In this document: positions 38,610 through 49,620 of the stretch, piece by piece | Layout of the letters: every line of letters starts with the position of its first letter | Position numbering within the stretch: position 1 is the first letter of the stretch | Assembly: GCA_958496175.1 (NCBI GenBank) | Contig: OY292275.1 | Coordinates: 59,783,701 to 59,847,700, forward strand | Direction of reading: 5' to 3' | Origin: Sisyra terminalis | Lineage: Eukaryota > Arthropoda > Insecta > Neuroptera > Sisyridae | Length of the DNA: 64,000 nucleotides | The notes under the pieces: model-generated | Database searches by the model: none | Seen by the model: the letters and a program-made list of their open reading frames with translations, nothing else | What the model was told of the DNA's origin: nothing | Position numbers and translations under genes: made by a program

Positions 38610-38829
38610 GTGCTTTAGTTTTGTCGAGGCAGATTTAAACTTATTACTACTTTTTTATGCATATTATTTATTTTAATGGAAAATAATAATAAGTTTTTGT
38701 TGTTTTATAACAGTCAGTGTATATTCTTTCTATATTAATTAGAAAAATTGAATTCGAGATATGCTTTAAAATTTTATTGAATAAAATTCAAATAAAGTGC
38801 AACCCGTGCTTTAGTTTTGTCCGACACTG
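38610..38829. repeat. Right IR/DR of the Tc1-like element
   Basis: The inner site gtgctttagttttgtcg at 38610-38626 and the outer site ending at 38829 mirror the left end with matching spacing. Confidence 0.8.
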
Positions 38830-39109
38830 TATATATAATTTTCTGCAATTTTGCATTAGTGTTATGTAAGTGTATAATGTATATAACATACATTCATCCT
38901 CTTGGTTGATTACAGAAGTTTGTTCCAGACGTCTCCTAAGGGATACGAGAACAAATGAAATGAAAATGGAAATGCTAATTTCCAAATGCAATTTACTTTC
39001 ATTATTATTATTATTATGTGTGGGTTTTATTAAAACGTATTTGTTTCACTCAATTTAAAATTTCGAATTTGATAAACTTAATTGAATGTTGTGCAATTGT
39101 TTAATTGAT

Positions 39110-40740
39110 TAGAATTGCAACAATGTCTGTTTTATTGATATTTGGATTAAGAATTTTTTTTTTTGTTGGTAATCTTCGGTTAGAATAACTTTTTATTTAG
39201 GATATTGACTGTTTAATTTCTTAAAGTTCATTGTTCAAGTGTGGCCAAAAGTGCAACAATGGTTGTAACAAAATTTTGTTTAAATTTGTAGATTTTTTCA
39301 ATGGTTTAATGTAATACAATGTAGTTACAATTAAAACTATTGAAACAATCTACAAGTTTAAACAAATTTTTGTTGCAACCATTGTTGTAATTTTTCCAAT
39401 AATTGACAATGAATTTTAAAAAATCAAACAGTCCATATCCTAAATACAAAGTTCATCCAAATGAAGATTACCAATAAAAAATATTCTTCAATCCAAATAT
39501 CAATATAACAGGCATTATTGCACTTTTAATCAATTAAACAATTACTTATTGTTTGTAACTTCTTATTGGCAATCTTAGTTCTTTTATTTTTCGGCCAAAA
39601 GTAACTAAAATCTTACTGTTAAAAAGGAAGTGTTTTTAGTAACTTAAAAAGTATCTTAGATACCAAAAAATTCCTTAAATATAGAGATTCTTTTTTTTTT
39701 TTTATTGTTATTGTAACAAAATTTTCTTTAAATTTGTATTTTTTTTCAATGGTTTTATATATTTTTTTTTACAAACATTGTCGTTTTTGATATTAAATGT
39801 AATACAATGTAATTGCAATTAAAACCATTGGAAAAATCAACAAATTTTTCTTGCAACCATTGTTGTACTTTTTGCCACAATTGAACAATAAAATTTAAAA
39901 AATTAAATAATCAATATCCTAAATAAAAAGCTACTCCAATCAAGGATTACCAATAAAAAATTCTCAATCTAAATATCAATATAACAAGCATTGTTGCACT
40001 TTTAATCAATTAAACAATTACTTTTTGTTTGTAATTAATTTTTTATTGGCAGAATTGTCAAAAAAATATCTTTGTTCTTTTATTTTTTGGGCCAAAAGTA
40101 AATTGTATCTTACTGTTAAAAAGGAAGTGTATTTACTAACTTAAAAAGTATCTTAGATACCGAAAAATACCTTAGATACAGAGATTCTTTTGTTTTTTTT
40201 TTTTGTTATTGTAACAAAATTTTGGTTTGAATTTGTAAAATTTTTCAATTGTTTTATATATTTTTTTAAAATCATTGCGGTTTTTGATATTTAATGTAAT
40301 ACAATGTAATTAGAATTAAAACCATTGAAAAATTCTACAATTTTTTTTTGCAACCATTGTTGCAATTTTTCCAATAATTGAACAATGAATTTTAAAAAAT
40401 CAAACAGTCAGTATTCTAAATACAAAGTTCATCCAATTAAAGATTACCAATAAAAAAAATTCTCAATCCAAATATCAATGTAACAGACATTGTTGCACTT
40501 TTAGTAAGTAAATTAAACAATTACTTATTGTTTGTAATTAATTTCTTATTGGCAGAGTTGTCAGAAAAAGTATCGTAGTTCTTTTATTTTTTGGCCAAAA
40601 GTAACTAGAATCTTACTGTTAAAAAGGAAGTGTATTTAGTAGCTTAATAAGTATCTTAGATATCAAAAAGTACCTTAGATACAGATTCTTTTGTTTTTGT
40701 TTTTATTGTTATTTACCGCTTTAATGGCTAAGATCTTTAG
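39110..40740. repeat. Tandem array, about 500-bp unit with internal palindrome, 3 copies
   Basis: ggccaaaagtaa followed by tcttactgttaaaaaggaag recurs at 39593, 40090 and 40593 (497 and 503 bp apart). Each unit contains inverted blocks such as gcaacaatggttgtaac / gttgcaaccattgttg around aatgtaatacaatgta, so every unit can fold into a long hairpin. Confidence 0.85.
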
Positions 40741-41100
40741 CGACTTTAGGGTCAATAAAAGTCGGTGATCGAAGAATATTGAAAATTTACTCGGTTCGAG
40801 AATACCATCCAACCCTATACTCTTATTTCTTATTAATCTTCTACCGAAAATAAGACATCGATACTTTCCTTTTTCTAGGTTAAATTAAAGATAAGAAAAT
40901 TTCTGATAATCTTATAACTTTACCTAATACGTTACGAAACTTAGTTAGAACTTAAATTATATGAAAAGTAACTAAAAAAGTATCTAAAAAAAGTAACTAA
41001 ATCCCTAAAGTAACTTTGGAAACTTTTTACAAAAGGTAACTTATTTGGTATCTAGATACTTTCTCTAAGTATCTTTGATAGCTCTACTCATTGGTAATCA
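40740..41100. repeat. Dispersed repeat 'K' (inverted partner 59165-59580)
   Basis: Dense in aaagtaactaaa / gtatcttaga / gtaactta words; its reverse complement matches 59165-59580 (agatactttttt, gttacctt, tagttacttt). The upstream 500-bp array ends in the same words, so K may be the array's terminal module. Confidence 0.6.
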
Positions 41101-42854
41101 TTAATTTTATATTTTCCCGGAAAAAGCCATTTAAAGAAAAAGCTCGATTATTTTGAAACAATATAAAGAAATAGATTATTTTCTAAGTATTTTTTATGGC
41201 TGATTACTATTGTTTCTCATTTATCAGGCAAATTTTAAATTCCATCCCCAAAAAATGTATCATTTTTTGAAATCATCTAAGTATAAAGCCAATTTTTAAT
41301 TGTTGGGAAAGAAATGCACCGATGGTTTACTAAATTGTGCGATTTAGTTAACACAAAACTTGAAATATTTAAGGTTTTTTTTTAATGAAATTCAATGCAA
41401 TTTCTATTGATTGTTGTCGAAAATTTTTCCAAAACATCCAATTTGATAAAAGGATATAAACTTACCTAAAATAACCCGGGAAAGCCCCACGAAAATATAT
41501 TTCTCTAAAATATTTTCCTGTTTGAGTAGAAAACATTTTTTTGCTTGGGTCACATTTTAAATTGATTTATTTCAACCCTTAACTCCCCAATTGACAGTCC
41601 CTTGTTCAGCTGAAGTAGAACTTGGCCGATCAAAGAAACCCTTGACATCTTTTTAAGGGCTGTTTGCATAAATTTATTTTCCAACAAATTTAATTCTTAA
41701 CAAACACAGCAGAATCTTTCTTAATTTTTATTTTTCAATCTTGAAAGTTTTTTTTTCAAAGAAAAGACATTTTCTCTTTATATATAAAAGCTTGGAAATA
41801 ATTCAATCTGTAAAGCTTTAAATGCATGGATTTTTTTTTTTTTTTTTTTTTTTGTATGAAAAGTTTTATTGAGTCTTCGATGTGTGGGATGCTGGGATTA
41901 GAGTGGAGAGATTCACTAATGCTAATGCTTAATTTCATCAAGCAGATTGTTGGCTTGCAGCGTTTTTTTTTTCTCCATTCGTTGGAAAATTTCAATTATT
42001 AGTTGGGAAACAATGTTTTCGTATTTTTAATAAAATAATAATATTTATTGTTAAGTAGGGATTTCTTTTCTGTGTTTTAAAATATTTTTTTTTCTCAATA
42101 AATAAAAATATCGAACCCAAAGGAAGAAGAGTATTTAATGTTAAAAGCAAGGGGGTTGGGGATTCTTGCACCCTTGAATGCGTTAGGATATTTAGGTGTC
42201 AGGTGAATTGATTTGAAAAGCACACAGGTATAGACACTTGACAGAATTTGTTTGCAAAAAAAAAAATTAAAAAAAAATTTTTGTTGGAAAATCTTTCAAA
42301 TTGTTCACTGAAACGGCGGCATTAAAAAATACTTTTCTCCAATTCTTGAGAAAAGCTCATTTTGTCTTGCGATGGTACTCGAAAGAAAATTGCTTCATTG
42401 ACTTTCAATATTGTTCTGATATTTTCCCAAATGGAAAATGTGAAAAGCGTTATTGTTTTTCAATTTAATGTTTAGAAAAAGGAAAATATATATATGTAGC
42501 AATTTTTCAATAAACTTTTCCGATTAAATGTAAGGACAAGATATGGAGGAATTGAAATTATTTTCTTTCCATTCCATTGAAAATTCGATACAAATCATTT
42601 TATTAAAACTGACAAGTTTATCAATTGTAGTACCATGTAGAAAATATCAATTTATTGTATAGGTTGATTCAAAATTCATGATAAAGGATTTAGGGTTTTC
42701 TTGGCATTTTTTATTATAAACTTGCGGATTGGGGAAAGTATCACTTATGTTTAAGCTATTATTGGTTAAATATGATGTTTCCAAAGTTCTGGGAATAAAT
42801 CTTTAGGGATTGGTTTAATAAAGAACTTTTGGGTGAATTATTGTTGTTACTAAA
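41101..42854. other. Intronic sequence, nothing recognised
   Basis: AT-rich with a T-run of more than 20 bases near 41830. No repeat partner or coding segment seen. Confidence 0.5.
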
Positions 42855-43350
42855 AACATTATCAATTTTTATCTAGATCCATTACAAGTTCATTAATCCC
42901 TAGTTAGTTTTTTTAATATCAAATTCGATAATTTTCATTTTTCAAACTGGTACCAACGAAAAATGGTAAAAAATTTAATCAATAAGAAATTAAGGGAAGC
43001 AATGGTGCCAAATTTACGCCAGAAAGTTGGAAAACTGTCAAATAATCTTAATCAATCTTGGACGATCAATAAAACACCGAAAAGTGCCCAAGAACTGTTA
43101 ACAGAAGAAAAGCTCTTTGTAGAAGAAAAGCCCTGGAAAAAACTAATAAATTAAGGGGGAGGGATGATATTACCGTACCCCACTATAATTGGCCAAAATT
43201 ATTCCATCGGATTTCTATTTATTTCAATCGTTACCACATTTACTAAGTGGTAAAAAAAAAGCTTAAGTGATGTTCAAAATGTAATATTTTGATATTTTCC
43301 TTAGTAATCAAATGATTCTTAAAAATTTGGCATTAAAAATTTGCACATTG
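42855..43350. repeat. Dispersed repeat, partner of 22905-23400
   Basis: Direct-orientation match: aaattcgataattttcattt, actggtaccaacgaaa, ctaataaattaa, gattccatcggattt-like and tttggcattaaaaatttgca. A 63-codon open frame from 42963 is a by-product and is not preserved in the partner copy. Confidence 0.8.
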
Positions 43351-43689
43351 AACCTAAATAGATAATCAAAAAAAAAAAAAAAAAAGTTTGACTTTTCCCA
43401 AATTTTTTTTTGCCATTCTATGGGAAATAGTTCGTAAAGGTTTGTGAAAAAAAACCGTCCCATTTGTAACCGAAAAGTTTAGTAGTAATAAATTAATTAC
43501 GAAATTAAATTAATTATTTAGTTATTGTTATAGTAAAATTTTAAGATAATAGGGTTTTTAGTGACATATAATACACAAAAACGCAGGAAAATTTAGAAAA
43601 CTGTTGTTTGATAGTAAAATAAAAAGAAAATTTAGCAAAACCTTCGTCTCCCCAACCAATAAATTGAGGGAAAAAATGCATTTATGAAA

Positions 43690-44130
43690 TTATTTTTTTT
43701 TCCCTAAATGATATTTTCACGAAATTTTCCAAAATAACAATAATCGAGACATAATCACTCAAATATTTTCATCGTTTGTGAAAATCAACTTTTCCTACAA
43801 AAAACTATAAATATGTAAAGTAACAAACTGTTTTTTTTTTTTATTTTTTTGTGGAAAAGGTTGATTTCACAAACGATGGAAATGTATGTGTGAAAAACGT
43901 GTTCAATGTTGTTTCAATTTTTGTTAATTTAGAAGAATTTTCCGGGTCGGAAAGTGTGGAAAATATTTTCCAAGTCTTCAAAAGCACGTTATGTTATACG
44001 TATTTCACATATTGTTATTCAAAAGTTTATTATGGGAAAAGTTGATTTTTTCACAAACGATTTGAATATTTGGGTGAAAAGTGTGTTTAATTATGTATCA
44101 ATTTTTGTTATTTTGGAAAATTTCGTCAAA
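43690..44130. repeat. Triple-armed inverted/direct repeat (arms about 100 bp)
   Basis: The minus strand of 43690-43805 (gttgattttcacaaacgatg ... attttggaaaatttcgtg) matches the plus strand at about 43858-43950 and again at about 44041-44130. One arm is therefore inverted and two are direct, separated by about 180 bp. Two short open frames here are products of the duplication. Confidence 0.7.
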
Positions 44131-44345
44131 ATACAATGCAACGAAAAAAAAAATCAATTCTTAAATGCCTTCTTTTCTCAAATTTTTGGATTGAAGGAGG
44201 GAGGTTCTGTTAAGTTTTCTTTAATTTTCTCTATTTTTTTTTACTTTCAAACAACAGTTTTCTTAATTTTCCACCAATTTTATTATTATATGTCGTTGAA
44301 AACCCGATTTTCTTAACATTTTACTATATCAATAACTAAATAATT

Positions 44346-44822
44346 AACTAACAAGACAATTCAGGTTGTTTAAAATCGTTTTTTTTTTTATTTAATATCT
44401 TTTCTTAAACAAATTAGCTACGTTTCGTTACGTATCGTAACTTCATCAGCCTTCTATAAAAAATTAAAATAATTACGAAACATGTCAATCATACATAAAT
44501 TTCAAAACTATAATAATATATATATATAATATAGATAATATAAAATATTTGTAATTAAATAATCCCTAACTCAAAATTTCAAAATTTTTCTTAAACTTTC
44601 CCCTATGGCTTTGGTTATAGTCTTCTTATTTAATAAAAGCTTAATATGTATATTATTATAGTTTTGAAATTTATGTATGATTGATATATTTGTAATTATT
44701 TTATTTTTTTATAGAAGCCTTATGAAGTTACGATACGTAACGTATCGTAGCTAATTTTAACATTAAAAAAATATTAAATAAAAAACCGATCTTAAACAAC
44801 CTGAATTGTCTTCTTATTTAAT
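44346..44822. mobile_element. MITE 'H', two-armed copy with extended centre
   Basis: The arms aagacaattcaggttgttta and taaacaacctgaattgtctt bracket inverted inner blocks (catacataaatttcaaaact / agttttgaaatttatgtatg). Stem-loop motif at 44416-44450 (minus strand) and a mutated one at 44719-44751 (gaaa changed to gtat). Confidence 0.8.
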
Positions 44823-45102
44823 AAAAGCTGAGATTTGAATTTTGTAATCTAAATAATTAACTTTGTAATTAATTATTTAAGTTACTACTTACTATCAATT
44901 ATTTAACTATTTGGTCATAAACGAAATGGTTGTCTTTCACAAACCTATATACGAATTATTTCCCATCGATTGGCAAAAAAAATTATTGGCTAATCAGTAT
45001 AGAATATGCATATTGTTGATTTATAATCAAAAGTTGTAAAAAAAATTTGGGGTTTAATTGTATCTTAAAAAAACCAAATTAGGTACTTTCCGTTACACCT
45101 AA

Positions 45103-46783
45103 GGGGCCGTTCATAAAATACGTCACGCTAAAATAAGCTTTTTCTGACCCGCTCCCCTCATTGTCACGCTGTGTCATACTTTCTGTGACCCCCCTAGAAA
45201 TATTTCGTCACAAAACTAAGACCCCCCTCCCTGAATATGATAAATTTCAAATAAAAGTTCACAAATTTCTATATATTTATATAATCATACTACATCATAC
45301 ATCAAATAAAAAATATCGCCAAGTTCAATAAGTTCGGTCTTAATTATGACTAAAAAAAGTCGAAAGTTATCAAAATACTCGCGTCAAAATAACTCCATCT
45401 CCCTTTTTTGATTCCCGAATGAACCTTTTTCCAAAAACTATTACACTATTGCAATGTACAACACAACCGTCAAATTGAAATTTGTACAATTGCACGAAAC
45501 CCAGTTCTTCCATAGTCATGTACAACCATTATGTATCTATAAACTTATTATTAAAATATCTGAATTTCAATTATATAATTAAACCATATTGGATAGTCAA
45601 GAGTTCACCATACACGATTTGGCGTATGCCTTTTGTTCTGTAAGAGAATTTTAAATTTCTTTTATCATTATAATGATATGATTATTTATTATTTATCATT
45701 ATGATGATTTATGGCTGGGATTGCGAACTTTTTTCATGATCCTTTTCACGTACTTGCAAATAAAAGATAGTGTCCCCCCCAAGAAAAAAATCCTGAATCC
45801 ACCTTTGTCCGTTACGGTAGGAATTTTAAAAAACAAATCTTATCACATGCCTACTTACTATAAGGAATACAGCGAATATTAAAATTTCATCAGTCAGAGG
45901 AGTATATAAATACACCATTTTATATATGCACGGTCTTAAAAACGTTTGTATTTTAAGCTTTATTACTATTATTATTATTATTATTATTAGTGTTACTATT
46001 ACATTTTTTTCTTTAATATTTCGCTACTGAGCAACCCTAAGGATCTATTTACAACAATTTTGTAAAAAAAAGGTTTACTGTCAGATTATTACCTATAAAA
46101 ACATTTATATTTCAAAATGGCAAGCAATTGTTTGTACTTTAAATTAAATTACTGTGCTTTTTATTAGTTGAACTAAAAATATTAGTACAGATCATTTTTT
46201 AACTTTTAAATACCTTTTTAATGATATATAACTCGCCTATCTAAAGTAATTTTTTTTTTCATCCCTCAGTTTTTACTTAGGGGGTACATTCCCTTATTAT
46301 TTTTAAGAAATGATAAATAACCTAACATGTGTGGGTAATTGTGTTGTATCTTAGTATAAAGTTTCATTAAATTCGGTTGTTCCGTTTTTTAGTTAAATCA
46401 TCAGCGCACGCGATGTAAGAAAGTTTTTTGGTAATTTTTTCACAAATTATTGGAATTTTAATATGAATCCCTAATTTTTTTGAAAATTTAATGTAGCCTA
46501 TGTTCACCGGAAATAGTGTAGCTTCCTAACAGTGAAAGAATTTTTCAAATCGGTCAAGTAGTTTCGGAGCCTATTCAAAGCAAACAAACAATCAAATCTT
46601 TCCTCTTTATAATAATAGATAGATTTACTAAATACGAAATGAATGATTTTTTATCTTGGTAAAAATTGAAAAAGAAAAATAGTCGATAGAAATATTAATT
46701 TAAATTTTTTTGACGAACGGCGAACGTCTCGTTACCGAAGACCCCTCACCCCTTGTATGTGAATGTATTTTATGAACGGCCCC
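45103..46783. mobile_element. TAA-flanked element with GGGGCCGTTCATAAAATAC ends (Harbinger-like)
   Basis: The left ggggccgttcataaaatac and right gtattttatgaacggcccc are perfect inverted repeats, flanked by TAA at 45100-45102 and 46784-46786. A 3-bp TWA duplication and G-rich ends suit PIF/Harbinger. The subterminal left region is rich in cacccccct-type sequence. No transposase frame. It is largely filled by Helitron-derived sequence. Confidence 0.8.
45320..46625 (-). mobile_element. Helitron-derived insertion in reverse orientation
   Basis: On the minus strand it starts with a TCTATCTATTATTATAAAG-type 5' end followed by gaggaaagatttg and aggctccgaaactac, the usual start of insect Helitrons. 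It then shares gttgaactaa-aaagcacagtaa and the reverse of cggtcttaattatgac with the Helitron at 33625-34465. The 3' CTRR end is not clear, so its inner boundary is approximate. A (TTA)n run lies near 45960-45990. Confidence 0.7.
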
Positions 46784-46992
46784 TAAGGGTTTCTTTTCAA
46801 ATTGTAAAGAAATTCATATCCGTGGTATCCAACTCCTTCTGAAGGATTGACCAATTATCTTTTAGTTTTGCTATTCTTAAGCAAATTGAAATCAATTCAA
46901 GATTGATGAATTAATAAGTTCGTGATAAAAAGGATATAAATAAATGATCAAAGTTTTGAAATTTTTATAAAGAAAACTTTTTCGATCGCTCA

Positions 46993-47673
46993 ATGTCACT
47001 TCCCTGTTTATTTACCCGGAAATGCAAAAGAAAATCTGTCGTCTGGATTCGATACAAGTTTTCAGACGACAACGTCAACAAGACATTAGTTGTTGTCAAA
47101 TTGTTTTTTAAGGCAAAAAAATGGGATACAAATCCCAAATCTTTTAGTCTAACTCCCGAGGATTATCGTTGGTAGTAAATTCAAACATTGATTTTGTTTC
47201 GACAATGCAATTCCAGACAACGTAATGTCGACGCCGTATTTCCGAGACCAATATGTTACAGTTTTAAAAATAAACAATGGAAAAAAAATCGCCAACATTT
47301 CAATGAAACTATGCGACCACCTGCTAACCACCAAAGCTATTGGGGAAAGTTTAATTTATGCGAATTGTCTGCAAATGATTTTGGTTATATATTTTGCAAA
47401 GTGGTTTTTCACCACCGTGTTTCGCATCATTTTCAATCTGTAACTTTAGTATTGTTCCATCCGTTCTTCGAATCCTTTGTACTTGTATTACCTAAACCCT
47501 TGTCATGTCTGGATCATGGTGTCGTTTGTATTATTATGCTCTTTAGAGTACGTTTTATGTGGTGCTTTACTGATGAGAATTTAATTTCGTTCTATAATAA
47601 TTTTGCGTCTCACATTTTCCTAACAAAACGTGTCATTAATTCAATGTATTTCGACGTAAAGAAATGTTGATAA
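46993..47673 (+). pseudogene. Unrecognised coding-like remnant
   Basis: This stretch has a visibly higher GC content and more coding-like trinucleotide texture than its surroundings. It has open frames of 60 codons (46993-47175, ending KSFSLTPEDYRW), 72 codons (47225-47443, containing YVTVLKINNGKKIANISMKL) and 160 codons (47188-47670). The frames overlap and no single one is convincing, so it may be a frame-shifted pseudogene. I do not recognise the family. Small introns cannot be excluded. Confidence 0.35.
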
Positions 47674-47790
47674 AGGATTTAAACTAGGATCTATTAAATG
47701 TTCTCTTTTTTTTTAAAGTTGAGCTTTTTAGGTGTGTTTATATGCCAAATTTCCAAAAATTAATTTTTATTTTCATAAGTATGAATAGTA

Positions 47791-48583
47791 GGATGATTTT
47801 TTTTTGGTCCCATCGTGAAATTTTGTTGGAAATACCAAAAAAAAAAATCCCTGAAAGTTTGAGCCCTTAATATTAATTTTAAGTCCTCGACCAAGACGTG
47901 TAAAGATTTCCCATTGAAAATACACGGAAACTCTGATTTTTTATTTTTAAATTTCTATATCTCAGCGGCATTTCATGAGATCGCTTTTACCGAAGATGGT
48001 TTTTTCTCAGAATTAAATTCTCTACAAAAGTGCCCATTGCGACAAAGTCGTAACTCACACCGGTGAGGTAGTACGGGCCACTGAACAGGATTTTTCCATA
48101 AAATTCAAGGGTTAATATCTCGTTATATATTGATCTTCGCGATTTGATCTACAGGAACTTTTTTGTAGGAAATCAAATTCTCTACAAGTTTGTCATTTAT
48201 AATTTTTCCGTAGTTCTTGTTATTTACGAGATAAATGCAAAAAAAACGCGAATTTTATGGAAAAATCAGGTTCAGTGGCCCGTACTACATCACCGGTGTG
48301 AGTTACGACTTTGTCGCAATGGGCACTTTTGTAGAGCGTTTAATTCAAAGAAAACCCCATCTTCGGTAAAAGCGATCCCATGAAATGTCGCTGAGATATA
48401 GAAATTTAAAAATAAAAAATCAGAGTTTCCGTGTATTTTCAATGGGAAATCTTTACACGTCTTGGTCGAGGACTTAAAATTAATATTAAGGGCTCAAATT
48501 TTCAAATAATTTTTTTTTTGGTATTTCCAACAAAATTTCACGATGGGACCAAAAAAAAAAAAAAGTAAAACAAATAATCACCC
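47791..48583. mobile_element. Hairpin element family C, complete (793 bp)
   Basis: TA|ggatgatttt on the left and aatcaccc|TA on the right. The arms of about 350 bp mirror each other: ggtcccatcgtgaaattttg, gagcccttaatattaatttt, cctcgaccaagacgtgtaaa, gaaaatacacggaaactctg, gtgcccattgcgacaaagtc and ggcccgtactac/gtagtacgggcc. The centre is near 48190. No coding frame. Confidence 0.88.
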
Positions 48584-49079
48584 TAATGAATAGTAATAAT
48601 ATTCTATGAGGAGAAATAAAAGCTCATGTATCCTCATGGGTAACATTAGTACTTTAAAGATGAGAATGTATTATATTAACATTTCAAAGAAATTGTTGTA
48701 TTTTCTTAGATGATTTTCGGAAGTTTAAAATTACCGTTGTACTTTGTAATGTAAGAGCTTTTATTTATATGTACTATGATAAGTTTTTAATTAATGGAAT
48801 TCTTTCAACAGTTCTTTTAGTAAAGTTTATATGTGGTACTTAATTAATTAATGCAAAATAAAATAGGGGAGTGGAAGAGCAAAAAAAAATAATTAAAAAC
48901 ACTAGAGATTTATGAAACGAATTTCAAATAGGAAATATACATAAAAGAGGCAAAAATTGGGGATGGCAAATGGAGTAATTGAAATGTGAAGGGGAATTTT
49001 CATGAAAAATTATATGAAAAACCGAAATTGTTGTTTTTTGTCATTCAAGAATTCTGAAAGAAAAATTTTCATATCTCGC
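48584..49079. other. Intronic sequence, nothing recognised
   Basis: AT-rich, unique as far as I can tell. Confidence 0.5.
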
Positions 49080-49620
49080 ATAATTTCCCGGATATAGCCA
49101 TTTGAAGGAAAGAGCTCAATTTTAGTAATTTTTGAATTTTTTTTGTCGTTCGGGAGTCCCGAAACGCTATTTAAAGAAAAAGCTCTATTTATTTACACAT
49201 ATTAACATCTAATATAGAAGCTTTAATACTTATGCGTGTAATGAAATCATTTCTTTCAGAACTCTTGAGCAATAAAACAACCCCAATTATTGGTGAGAAA
49301 AAGTTATGGAAAATTTAATATTTGGAAAATGATTCAAAGCGAGCTTTTGTTTTAAATAGCATTTCCCGGGAAAATATGCAAGCATAAATATCTTTCTTTC
49401 GAAGCTCTCGAACGACTAAAACCCAAATTAATGGTCGAATTTAGTTCAATGTTTGAGAAATTAATAAAATTGAGCTTTTTCTTCGTATTGCTATATCCGG
49501 GAAAATATGCAAGCTGAGAATCTTTCTGAACTTTCGAACGACCAAAAAAACACCAAAATATTCTATAGTTATTTTTTCGAAGCTCCAAAAGTGTAGTGGT
49601 AACTTGATGGATGAAATTCT
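49080..49620. repeat. Degenerate tandem repeat, about 132 bp unit
   Basis: ccgggaaaatatgcaagc recurs at about 49366 and 49498, each followed by aatctttct and a cgaacgac block. A weaker related unit starts near 49086 (atttcccggatatagcc). Confidence 0.6.

Larger units (their letters stand above)
37162..38829. mobile_element. Intact Tc1-like transposon with IR/DR ends (1,668 bp)
   Basis: Flanked by TA on both sides (37160-37161, 38830-38831). The outer inverted repeats cagtgtcggacaaaacta and tagttttgtccgacactg are perfect over about 24 bp. A second, inner copy of the core (gcgacaaaactaaagcac at 37364-37381; gtgctttagttttgtcg at 38610-38626) lies about 200 bp inside each end, an IR/DR layout like that of Sleeping Beauty. 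One intact transposase gene lies between them. Apparently complete and possibly recent. Confidence 0.95.

Noticed and set aside
41831..41855. Long T-run as a retroposon poly(A) tail in reverse
   Set aside because: No recognisable LINE or SINE body or target duplication next to it.
42963..43154. 63-codon frame starting MVKNLINKKLREAMV as a gene
   Set aside because: It lies in a dispersed repeat and the partner copy at 22905-23400 does not keep the frame.
47225..47443. Assigning the 72-codon frame to a known insect secreted-protein family
   Set aside because: Only a vague resemblance was felt; there is no signal peptide, conserved cysteine pattern or neighbouring exon to support it.
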